A DNA stretch of 5,959 bases from Nitriliruptoraceae bacterium. GTDB taxonomy: Bacteria; Actinomycetota; Nitriliruptoria; Nitriliruptorales; Nitriliruptoraceae. Where the stretch lies: positions 1 to 5,959 of the forward strand of contig SKTG01000452.1 of NCBI GenBank assembly GCA_007118045.1, read 5' to 3'. Every line of letters begins with the position of its first letter. Positions within the stretch are counted from its first letter, which is position 1. Of the stretch, positions 1 through 5,946 are shown piece by piece. The notes beneath the pieces are model-generated. The model made no database searches. It had not been told where the DNA came from and was given only the letters and a program-made list of their open reading frames with translations. Made by a program: the position numbers and the translations under genes.

Positions 1-2
1 CC

Positions 3-446
3 ATCGACCGGCTCCGCGATCGTCGCGAACGCACCGTCGGACCGGCCGCGGACGGTGGCGGGGAGCCTCGTAGCGTCGTCCGGCTCGCCGCCACGGATCC
101 GGCCCAGCCCTACGGGGCGGCGTTGCCGTGGCCGCCGACGGAGGGTCGGCCGGCGCGTGCGGCCGGCGCGTTCGTGGTGCTGGTCGACGGGTCGCCCGCC
201 GCCTTCCTCGAGCGGGGCGGTCGCCGGCTCACGACCTTCGGTGACCCCGCCGAAGCGGGCGTCTGGCTGCCCTCACTCGTCGAGCTCGTGCACACCGGTC
301 GCCTGCGCAAGCTCGAGATCGTCTCCGTCGACGGCGTCCCCATCCACGAGGCTCAGCCGTGGCCGGCGACCCTGGAGGCCGCCGGCTTCAGCCCCGGGTA
401 CCGCGGCCTGATCGTGCGGGGCGGCCCGTCCGGGCGGACCCGGTGA
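3..446 (+). CDS. lhr: Lhr-family ATP-dependent helicase, C-terminal fragment (5' end outside window)
   Basis: The frame is open from the window edge to a TGA at 444-446, giving the last 147 residues of a longer protein. The fragment contains RLAATDPAQPYGAALPWP, then a GAFVVLVDG strand, LERGGRRLTTF, a helix ending in GRLRKLEI, VDGVPI, and LEAAGFSPGYRGLIVR. This order matches the extreme C-terminus of large Lhr ('long helicase-related') superfamily 2 proteins of actinobacteria, which are typically around 1,500 residues. The helicase motor and winged-helix domains would lie to the left. Lhr is a 3'-5' DNA translocase/helicase linked to DNA repair in mycobacteria. An ATG at 123 lies in frame but cuts through the conserved DPAQPYGAALPWP block, so it is not a real start. 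A strong hairpin follows 10 bp after the stop. Identification rests on recognition of the C-terminal motifs only. Confidence 0.88.
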   Translation: MDRLRDRRERTVGPAADGGGEPRSVVRLAATDPAQPYGAALPWPPTEGRPARAAGAFVVLVDGSPAAFLERGGRRLTTFGDPAEAGVWLPSLVELVHTGRLRKLEIVSVDGVPIHEAQPWPATLEAAGFSPGYRGLIVRGGPSGRTR

Positions 447-456
447 GGTCCGGGAC

Positions 457-496
457 GAGCCCGTCGGGGGGCCGTCCCCCGGCACCCGACGGGCTC
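457..496 (+). terminator. Strong hairpin downstream of lhr
   Basis: A perfect 12-bp inverted repeat (GAGCCCGTCGGG at 457-468, CCCGACGGGCTC at 485-496) encloses a 16-nt GC-rich loop that can fold further. It starts 10 bp after the lhr stop. There is no T-tract behind it, as is common for terminators in GC-rich actinobacteria. It probably ends or attenuates lhr transcription and separates lhr from the histone gene. The terminator role is inferred from position and stem strength. Confidence 0.7.
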
Positions 497-526
497 AGGT
501 GCTCGCACTCCGCGCCGAACGCCTCC

Positions 527-532
527 TAGGCT
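527..532 (+). promoter_or_regulatory. Possible -10 element for the histone gene
   Basis: TAGGCT fits the TAnnnT form of actinobacterial -10 elements and lies just after the lhr terminator, where a promoter for the next gene is expected. The -35 region (around 503-509) is not convincing. If used, it would give a leader of about 170 nt before the histone start at 711. Confidence 0.25.
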
Positions 533-605
533 GCTCCGTCGACGCATCCGCGTGGCGCCACAGCAGACCTGCTGGCCGACCGCCGCACGCCGGAGCCGAC
601 GGTCA

Positions 606-649
606 CCGACCGACGGACCGGCCGGTGGACGGACCGGGAGACCGGTCGG
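606..649 (+). repeat. Palindrome-rich cluster in the histone-gene leader
   Basis: Three elements overlap here. CCGACCG (606-612) pairs with CGGTCGG (643-649). ACCGGCCGGT (617-626) is a perfect 10-bp palindrome. GACGGACCGG occurs twice, at 612-621 and 628-637, a 16-bp shift. The cluster lies about 60 bp upstream of the histone ribosome-binding site. It could be an operator or an RNA leader structure; GC-rich DNA also forms such patterns by chance, so function is unproven. Confidence 0.35.
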
Positions 650-698
650 CGCGGCACGACGTCCCACCGCGCGGGCTCCCCCCGCGTCCACGACCCAC

Positions 699-704
699 AA
701 GGAG
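699..704 (+). promoter_or_regulatory. Shine-Dalgarno of the histone gene
   Basis: AAGGAG ends 6 bp before the ATG at 711. It is one of the clearest ribosome-binding sites in the window. It fixes the start at 711 and rules out the long in-frame upstream extension, whose translation is low-complexity arginine/proline-rich sequence. A strong, separate site suggests high and independent expression. Confidence 0.85.
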
Positions 705-710
705 CACATC

Positions 711-887
711 ATGGCGGACTCACTCGTCGTCCAGAGCAAGGTCAAGGACGCCGTCAAGGAACTCGACCTGCGCATGGACTCGTCCCTGCCCGACGCCCTC
801 AACGAGAAGATCTCGTCGATGCTCAGCGAAGCGGCGTCCCGCGCGAAGGAGAACGGCCGCGGGACCCTGCGCCCGTACGACCTCTGA
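711..887 (+). CDS. Small bacterial histone-fold protein (DUF1931/bacterial histone type), 58 aa
   Basis: This encodes 58 residues. Residues 6-16 (VVQSKVKDAVK) match the N-terminal signature and first helix of short bacterial histone-fold proteins. Residues about 24-49 form the long central helix. Residues 49-58 (GRGTLRPYDL) reproduce the histone 'RT...D' motif: R50, T52 and D57 have the same spacing as the R-T-D of archaeal histones (GRKTIKAEDI in HMfB), where Arg and Asp form a salt-bridge clamp. The protein ends directly after this motif, so the third histone helix is absent or only vestigial. By my count it has 9 Lys/Arg against 10 Asp/Glu, unusual for a DNA-compacting protein. Known bacterial relatives such as Bdellovibrio Bd0055 are also very small and bind DNA as dimers. 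A DNA-binding or nucleoid role is therefore likely but inferred. It has its own Shine-Dalgarno and downstream hairpin and lies between lhr and a DNA glycosylase gene. Codon use matches the host, with no sign of recent transfer. Confidence 0.85.
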   Translation: MADSLVVQSKVKDAVKELDLRMDSSLPDALNEKISSMLSEAASRAKENGRGTLRPYDL

Positions 888-902
888 TCACACCGCGCTG
901 AC

Positions 903-928
903 GGGGGCCGTCCACGCCGGCGGCCCCC
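903..928 (+). terminator. Hairpin downstream of the histone gene
   Basis: A perfect 8-bp stem, GGGGGCCG (903-910) with CGGCCCCC (921-928), has a 10-nt loop and starts 15 bp after the histone stop. It lacks a T-tract. It would make the histone a short monocistronic message, with the next gene starting only 18 bp further on. Confidence 0.65.
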
Positions 929-933
929 GGACG

Positions 934-939
934 TACCCT
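934..939 (+). promoter_or_regulatory. Possible -10 element for a leaderless nei2 transcript
   Basis: TACCCT (TAnnnT form) ends 7 bp before the nei2 ATG at 947, placing the predicted transcription start at or next to the first codon. No Shine-Dalgarno precedes that ATG, which fits a leaderless message, a common arrangement in actinobacteria. The -35 region would overlap the preceding terminator hairpin and is weak. Confidence 0.4.
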
Positions 940-946
940 CGCGGCC

Positions 947-1762
947 ATGCCCGAGGGTGACACGATCCATCGAGCGGCGGCTACCCTGCGCGCCGCCCTG
1001 GTCGGTCGCACCCTCGAACGCGTCGAGCTGCCGAGGCATCCGCCGCCACTGCCGCGCCTGGGTGCCCGCATCGAGCGCGTCGAGGCCCGTGGCAAGCACC
1101 TGCTGATCCGCACCAGCGACGGCTTGACCGTGCACACGCATCAACGCATGACCGGTTCGTGGCACCTGTACCGGCCGGGAGAGCGTTGGCGGAAGTCCCC
1201 GCGCTCGGCCCGGGTCGTGTTGGGCGTGCCCGGGATCGAGGCCGTCTGCTTCTCCGCACCGATCGTCGAGGTGCTCGACGACCACACGTTGGCACGTCAC
1301 CCCTCGTTGCGCGCGCTCGGACCCGATCTGTGCGACCCGGCCGCCGACCTCGATGTGGTGTTGCACCGCTTGCGGCGACTCGTCGACGACCAGCGTGGCA
1401 TCGGTGACGCGCTGCTGGACCAACGGCTCGCGTGCGGCATCGGCAACGTCTACCGCTGCGACGTGCTCTTCCTGCACGGCCTGCACCCGTCCACCCCGGT
1501 CGCCGATGTCGACGAGACCACGCGTCGTTCGTTGTTCGGCACCGCGGCCCGACTGCTGCGCGCCAACCTCCACGGCGAGATGCGCACGACGGTCGAGGGT
1601 GCGCGCACGGGGACGCTGTGGGTGCATGGCCGAGGCGGCGAACCGTGCCGTCGCTGCGGTGAACGGATCCTCGTCGAGCGTCTCGGTGAACAGGCGCGCC
1701 ACGCCTACCACTGCCCCGGTTGCCAGCCGGCACCGGCCCGAACTGGGCAGCGCTCCCCATGA
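947..1762 (+). CDS. nei2: Fpg/Nei-family DNA glycosylase/AP lyase, Nei2-type (endonuclease VIII-like)
   Basis: This 271-residue protein is a base-excision-repair enzyme that removes oxidised bases and cleaves the abasic site. The start is certain because the family requires the N-terminal sequence MPEG: Pro2 becomes the catalytic N-terminal amine after Met removal, and Glu3 is the acid. MPEGDTIHR is the form seen in actinobacterial Nei2 rather than Fpg (MPELPEVE). The conserved lysine of ARGKHLLIR is K50. HTHQRMTGSWHLY (63-75) is a typical core motif. The helix-two-turn-helix spans about 147-185 with GIGNVYRCD around N167. The C-terminal zinc finger uses C234, C237, C256 and C259 (CX2C-X18-CX2C), with the finger arginine probably R251. 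In Mycobacterium lhr and nei2 are adjacent; here they are separated by the histone gene. No ribosome-binding site is visible, so translation may be leaderless. Substrate preference cannot be read from the sequence. Confidence 0.93.
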   Translation: MPEGDTIHRAAATLRAALVGRTLERVELPRHPPPLPRLGARIERVEARGKHLLIRTSDGLTVHTHQRMTGSWHLYRPGERWRKSPRSARVVLGVPGIEAVCFSAPIVEVLDDHTLARHPSLRALGPDLCDPAADLDVVLHRLRRLVDDQRGIGDALLDQRLACGIGNVYRCDVLFLHGLHPSTPVADVDETTRRSLFGTAARLLRANLHGEMRTTVEGARTGTLWVHGRGGEPCRRCGERILVERLGEQARHAYHCPGCQPAPARTGQRSP

Positions 1763-1782
1763 ACCCGTCCCGACCGGCCGCG

Positions 1783-1946
1783 AGGTCGAGGACACCCCGG
1801 TGCCGACGTGCCCGACACCTCGACCCGGTGCCGACGTGCCCGACACCTCGACCCGGTGTCGTCGTTGCCGACACCTCGACGCGGTGTGTCAACGTGCCTC
1901 GACCGCTGCCGGCGTGCCCGATGCCTCGACGCGGTGTCGACCGTTC
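1783..1946. repeat. Degenerate tandem array of ~28-bp dyad-containing units
   Basis: Five to six units lie end to end just after nei2. Positions 1796-1830 recur exactly at 1824-1858, a 28-bp shift. Further units begin near 1868, 1896 (shortened) and 1916 with increasing divergence. The unit core is a dyad, GACACC then a 7-nt TCGACCC loop then GGTGTC; the best copy is CGACACC/GGTGTCG at 1841-1861, with weaker versions in the other units. Units are linked by a GTGCC junction. The period is not a multiple of three and the frames across it give low-complexity translations, so it is noncoding. There are no unique spacers, so it is not a CRISPR array. It may be a cluster of protein-binding sites or of weak terminators for nei2. 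Confidence 0.85.
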
Positions 1947-1960
1947 CAGGCCGGGAATGT

Positions 1961-1976
1961 CGTTGCCCGAGCAACG
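1961..1976. promoter_or_regulatory. Inverted repeat, candidate operator of the MarR-type regulator
   Basis: CGTTGC (1961-1966) and GCAACG (1971-1976) are perfect complements separated by 4 bp. MarR-family proteins bind short palindromes near their own promoters, and this one lies about 30 bp upstream of a possible -10 element (2007-2012) ahead of the regulator gene. Autoregulation through it is an inference. The other plausible reading is a short RNA hairpin. Confidence 0.35.
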
Positions 1977-2006
1977 TCTGCTCCGCAAACCGCTCCGGTA
2001 GGCAGC

Positions 2007-2012
2007 TATCCT
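2007..2012 (+). promoter_or_regulatory. Possible -10 element upstream of the MarR-family gene
   Basis: TATCCT is a good TAnnnT -10 match in otherwise GC-rich DNA. The matching -35 window (around 1984-1989, CGCAAA) is poor. It would give a leader of roughly 180 nt to the ATG at 2198. Confidence 0.3.
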
Positions 2013-2197
2013 CGTCCACGCCCGCACCGGAACCGAACGACATGGCGGCACCTGGCCGCCGAGGCCGTGGCACTCGTCGACGAGGCACGCGTCGGAGGAG
2101 CACACGTTTCGGTACGGCGCGCCCGACCGAGCTCTCGCGGCCGGCGGACCGAACGAGACCAGCATCCCAGCCCCACAGCAGGCAGCCGGACACGCCG

Positions 2198-2761
2198 ATG
2201 AACACCCAGCAGGACATCGCTATCGACCCCGCGGCTCGATCGGTGTCGGACGGGCCCGTTGCCACTCGAGGAGAGGCGGCATGGGGCCGCGACGCCGACG
2301 GGATCCCCAAGCCGCCGCCGGTGGCCCCCGCGCAACTGGCCGCCTGGCGGGCCTTCCTCGAGGCACACGCGCGCACGATCGACGTGCTGTCCAGGGAGCT
2401 GCGCGAGGCCGAGGACCTTCCGCTGACCTGGTACGACGTGCTGGTGCAGCTCAACGAGGCGGACGAGCGCCGGCTGCGGATGCAGGAGCTCGCGAACGCG
2501 GTGCTGCTCTCCAAGAGCGGGCTGACCCGCCTCATCGACCGGATGGAGCGTGACGGTCTCGTCCGCCGCGAAGCCTGCCCCTCGGACCGCCGCGGCACCT
2601 TCGCGGAGTTGACGGCAGCCGGCCACCGGCGCCTACGCGAGGCAGCTCCCGCGCACCTGCGGGGCGTCAACGAGCACTTCGCGGAGCTGTTCGACGAGGA
2701 GGAGGCGGCGACGCTCGAGCGCCTGCTCCGCCGCGTCGGAGCGGCCCACCGGCAGGACTGA
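2198..2761 (+). CDS. MarR-family winged-helix transcriptional regulator
   Basis: This 187-residue protein has the MarR layout. A dimerisation helix lies at about 45-70 (AAWRAFLEAHARTIDVLSRE). LPLTWYDVLVQLNEA (74-88) follows, then RLRMQELANAVLLSKSG with recognition helix about 105-118 (SKSGLTRLIDRMER). The wing runs DGLVRREACPSDRRGTFAELTAAG (119-142) with the conserved D130-R131-R132. A C-terminal helix pair closes the fold. The ligand and targets are unknown. The start is uncertain: ATG 2198 has no good Shine-Dalgarno and gives about 45 residues ahead of the conserved domain, where third-position GC is weaker. In-frame GTG codons at 2243 and 2321 are alternatives, the latter giving a more usual family length of 146. 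A strong purine-rich motif at 2268-2276 precedes an ATG at 2281, but that ATG is out of frame. gltA follows 127 bp downstream on the same strand. Confidence 0.9.
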   Translation: MNTQQDIAIDPAARSVSDGPVATRGEAAWGRDADGIPKPPPVAPAQLAAWRAFLEAHARTIDVLSRELREAEDLPLTWYDVLVQLNEADERRLRMQELANAVLLSKSGLTRLIDRMERDGLVRREACPSDRRGTFAELTAAGHRRLREAAPAHLRGVNEHFAELFDEEEAATLERLLRRVGAAHRQD

Positions 2762-2843
2762 GAGGTCCGGGCTCGCATCGTCCGCGCCCCCGGCTCGGGT
2801 CGGCGACGCTTTGGGCGCTTCGGCGGCCGAGACCGCGCCCCGC

Positions 2844-2849
2844 TAGCGT
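2844..2849 (+). promoter_or_regulatory. Possible -10 element for gltA
   Basis: TAGCGT fits TAnnnT and would start transcription near 2856, about 33 nt ahead of the gltA ATG and before its Shine-Dalgarno. No good -35 is seen at 17-18 bp. A 6-bp inverted repeat, GGGCGC (2813-2818) with GCGCCC (2835-2840), lies just upstream. It could be a marR terminator or an operator. Confidence 0.3.
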
Positions 2850-2872
2850 TGCGCCTCGATGCCGTCGTGACC

Positions 2873-2878
2873 AGGAGG
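2873..2878 (+). promoter_or_regulatory. Shine-Dalgarno of gltA
   Basis: AGGAGG, a complete Shine-Dalgarno core, ends 10 bp before ATG 2889 and supports that start. A closer GTG at 2882 is out of frame. Confidence 0.85.
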
Positions 2879-2888
2879 CCCGTGCCCG

Positions 2889-4181
<1,293 letters not shown>

Positions 4182-4187
<6 letters not shown>

Positions 4188-4211
4188 ACGGCCCCCGTCC
4201 CGGCGTCAGCG
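4182..4211. terminator. Inverted repeat spanning both convergent stop codons
   Basis: CGCTGA (4182-4187) ends with the gltA TGA. Its exact complement TCAGCG (4206-4211) contains the malic enzyme stop on the other strand. The 18-nt interval is GC-rich with an inner ACGG/CCGT pair (4188-4191 with 4195-4198). A compact bidirectional terminator is plausible for such a narrow convergent junction, but the stem is only 6 bp and there are no T-tracts. Confidence 0.35.
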
Positions 4212-5600
4212 TCCCGAGCGCTTGGCCTCGTCGCGGACCGCGGCCGCGACCGCCGGCGCGACCCGCTCGTCGAACGGGCTCGGCACCACGTAGGCCGGAC
4301 GGAGCTCGTCCTGACCGATGACGTCCGCGAGCGCCCGCGCCGCGGCCACCTTCATCTCCTCCGTGATGTAGCGGGCCCGAGCATCGAGGGCGCCTCGGAA
4401 GATGCCCGGGAACGCGAGCACGTTGTTGATCTGGTTGGGGTAGTCGCTCCGCCCCGTCGCCACCACGGCGGCGTAGTCGCCCGCTGCCACGGGCTCCACC
4501 TCGGGGTCCGGGTTGGCCAGGGCGAACACGATGGGATCGGAGGCCATGGTGGCCAGGTCCTCGGGCGCGAGCACGTTGGGTCCTGATACGCCGATGAAGA
4601 CGTCAGCATCCTCGATCGCCGTCTTCAGGTCCCCCGTGATGCCACGCCGGTTGGTGTTGGCGGCCAACCACGACTTCGATGCGTCGTTCGCGCTGTTCGG
4701 GTCGAGGATGCCGCGCCGGTCAGCGACGACCATGTCCGAGACCCCTTCGCGCAGGAGGAGCTTGGTGATGGCGACGCCGGCGGCACCGGCACCCGACATG
4801 GCCACCGTCAGGTCCTCCAGCCGCTTGTCGACGAGCCGCAAAGCGTTGTGCAACGCCCCGAGCACCACGATCGCCGTCCCGTGCTGGTCGTCGTGGAACA
4901 CGGGGATGTCGAGTTCCTCCTTGAGCCGGTCCTCGATCTCGAAGCAGCGAGGCGCGGAGATGTCCTCCAGGTTGATGCCGCCGTACACGGGCGCCAACGC
5001 CTTGACGATGCGCACGATCTCGTCGGTGTCCTGCGTGTCGAGGCAGACCGGCCACGCGTCGATCTCCGCGAAACGCTTGAACAGGACCGCCTTGCCCTCC
5101 ATCACCGGCATCGAGGCGGTCGGGCCGATGTCGCCCAGGCCGAGCACCGCGGACCCGTCGGTGACGATGGCGACGGTGTTGCCCTTGATCGTCAACCGCC
5201 GGGCGTCCTCCGGGTCGTCGGCGATGGCGCGGCAGACCCGCGCCACCCCTGGCGTGTAGGCCATGGAGAGATCGTCGCGCGTGTTCAGCGGGACGGTCGG
5301 TGACACTTCGAGCTTGCCACGCAGGTGCAGCAGGAAGGTCCGGTCGCTGGATCGGTGGACGTGGACACCCTCCACCTCCTCGACGGCGGACTTGAGCTCG
5401 TCCGCGTGGTCGCCGTCCCGGGCGTTCGCGGTGACGTCGACGACGAGCACCTCCCCCGCGGTATCGACGAAGTCCATCGCCACGACCGCTCCACCGAGCT
5501 CCCCGATCGTGGTGGTCACGCGACCCACCGCCTTCTGGTCCTCCGCGTCGAGGTGCAGGCGGAGCGTGATCGAGTAGGACGCGTTCGGCAGAGCGGACAT
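4206..5600 (-). CDS. NAD(P)-dependent malic enzyme with N-terminal ACT domain
   Basis: This 464-residue enzyme catalyses oxidative decarboxylation of malate to pyruvate. An ACT-like regulatory domain occupies about residues 8-85 (SYSITLRLHLDAEDQKAVGRV...). The malic N-terminal domain runs about 95-230 with MAYTPGVARVC (Y115), TDGSAVLGLGDIG (147-159) and MEGKAVLFKRF (K170). Metal-binding candidates are E212/D213 (GGINLEDISAPRCFEIE) and D237-D238 (FHDDQHGTA). The Rossmann NAD(P) fold begins about 266 with SGAGAAG (269-275), followed by FIGVSGPNVL and ALANPDPE (360-367). The start at ATG 5600 has a GGAGG Shine-Dalgarno (complement of 5607-5611) 6 bp upstream. A TAGGGT -10-like element (complement of 5646-5651) would give a leader near 38 nt, but its -35 is poor. 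Short bacterial malic enzymes with an ACT domain are usually called NAD-linked; cofactor choice is not certain from sequence. Its convergent neighbour is gltA, so the pair supplies and consumes TCA intermediates. Confidence 0.95.
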   Translation of the reverse strand: MSALPNASYSITLRLHLDAEDQKAVGRVTTTIGELGGAVVAMDFVDTAGEVLVVDVTANARDGDHADELKSAVEEVEGVHVHRSSDRTFLLHLRGKLEVSPTVPLNTRDDLSMAYTPGVARVCRAIADDPEDARRLTIKGNTVAIVTDGSAVLGLGDIGPTASMPVMEGKAVLFKRFAEIDAWPVCLDTQDTDEIVRIVKALAPVYGGINLEDISAPRCFEIEDRLKEELDIPVFHDDQHGTAIVVLGALHNALRLVDKRLEDLTVAMSGAGAAGVAITKLLLREGVSDMVVADRRGILDPNSANDASKSWLAANTNRRGITGDLKTAIEDADVFIGVSGPNVLAPEDLATMASDPIVFALANPDPEVEPVAAGDYAAVVATGRSDYPNQINNVLAFPGIFRGALDARARYITEEMKVAAARALADVIGQDELRPAYVVPSPFDERVAPAVAAAVRDEAKRSGR

Positions 5601-5827
5601 GGGGCGCCTCCGGGGCAGGTGCGGAACACCGAGCTTCGGCGCGTAACCCTAGTCCCGGTGTCCCGCCGACCCGGGCTGGGTCGAGGGCGGTGGCCGTCGC
5701 TTCGGCAGACCTGACGGGCTGGGGCCGGGGGTCGTCGGTCGCCGAGCGGCCGCACCGCGATCGAGTGCGGCTCGCCGGCTGGTGGAGGTGTGGGCCGTGT
5801 TCGTCCACAACCGTATGGGCAAGGTTC
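5601..5827. other. Intergenic region upstream of malic enzyme, mostly featureless
   Basis: Apart from the malic enzyme Shine-Dalgarno and a weak - strand -10 candidate (5646-5651), I see no RNA gene, repeat or convincing coding signal here. A frame is open on the + strand from about 5647 through the window end. A GTG at 5797 has a plausible GGTGGAGG 8 bp upstream, but the translation resembles nothing I recognise, so I leave it uncalled. Confidence 0.4.
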
Positions 5828-5856
5828 TTGTCGAACTGGTGTTCGAGCGTTACCAT
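5828..5856 (+). promoter_or_regulatory. Sigma70-like promoter reading rightward out of the window
   Basis: The -35 TTGTCG (5828-5833) and -10 TACCAT (5851-5856) are separated by exactly 17 bp, the ideal spacing. This is the best two-part promoter in the window. It overlaps a perfect LexA box between the hexamers, the classical arrangement for SOS repression. Transcription would begin near 5863 and run at least 97 nt before any gene, since no usable start follows within the window. Confidence 0.65.
5831..5846. promoter_or_regulatory. Perfect LexA (SOS) box
   Basis: TCGAAC-TGGT-GTTCGA is an exact match to the actinobacterial SOS box TCGAAC-N4-GTTCGA, related to the Bacillus CGAAC-N4-GTTCG site. 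Its position between the -35 and -10 hexamers means bound LexA would block polymerase. The regulated gene lies to the right and is not visible; lexA itself or another DNA-repair gene is plausible. Because the site is palindromic it could in principle also affect the leftward malic enzyme promoter, but that lies about 180 bp away, so this is unlikely. Confidence 0.8.
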
Positions 5857-5925
5857 GCATCCAACGTCATATCGATACCCACTATCGGGAGACGGTCGGT
5901 GGAGACCCGAGGCGACTGGTCGGCA

Positions 5926-5946
5926 ACGCGGGAGGACAGCCCGCGT
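5926..5946 (+). other. Hairpin in the putative leader of the SOS-regulated transcript
   Basis: ACGCGGG (5926-5932) pairs perfectly with CCCGCGT (5940-5946) across a 7-nt loop, AGGACAG, containing a GGAGG-like purine core (5931-5935). An outer GAGAC (5902-5906) and GTCTC (5945-5949) could extend the structure in an alternative pairing. No start codon follows in the window, so it may be the start of a structured leader. I could not match it to a known riboswitch family. Confidence 0.35.

Larger units (their letters stand above)
1947..2197 (+). other. Noncoding stretch upstream of the MarR-family gene
   Basis: This stretch links the tandem repeat to the marR-like start. It contains one perfect inverted repeat (1961-1976) and one TAnnnT element (2007-2012). 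Open frames through it translate to arginine/serine/proline-rich sequence without domain signatures. One is continuous with the marR frame but starts inside the tandem repeat, and I do not regard it as coding. I see no RNA gene. Confidence 0.55.

Noticed and set aside
552..710. N-terminal extension of the histone gene frame (open back to an ATG at 552)
   Set aside because: The translation is low-complexity Arg/Pro/Ala without domains, and a strong Shine-Dalgarno directly precedes ATG 711, where the histone signature begins.
353..1846. Long open frame on the - strand across lhr, the histone gene and nei2
   Set aside because: It is antisense to three genes with clear motifs; its translation has no recognisable domain and arises from high GC content.
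1783..1946. CRISPR array
   Set aside because: Units abut with no unique spacers of constant length and no cas genes are present; it is a tandem repeat.
1808..2197. N-terminal extension of the MarR protein through the repeat region
   Set aside because: The frame runs through noncoding tandem repeats with a non-triplet period and gives Cys/Arg/Ser-rich sequence unlike any MarR N-terminus.
5801..5809. DnaA-box-like TCGTCCACA (8 of 9 to TTGTCCACA)
   Set aside because: It is a single imperfect copy with no cluster, AT-rich element or neighbouring dnaA/dnaN; there is no support for an origin.
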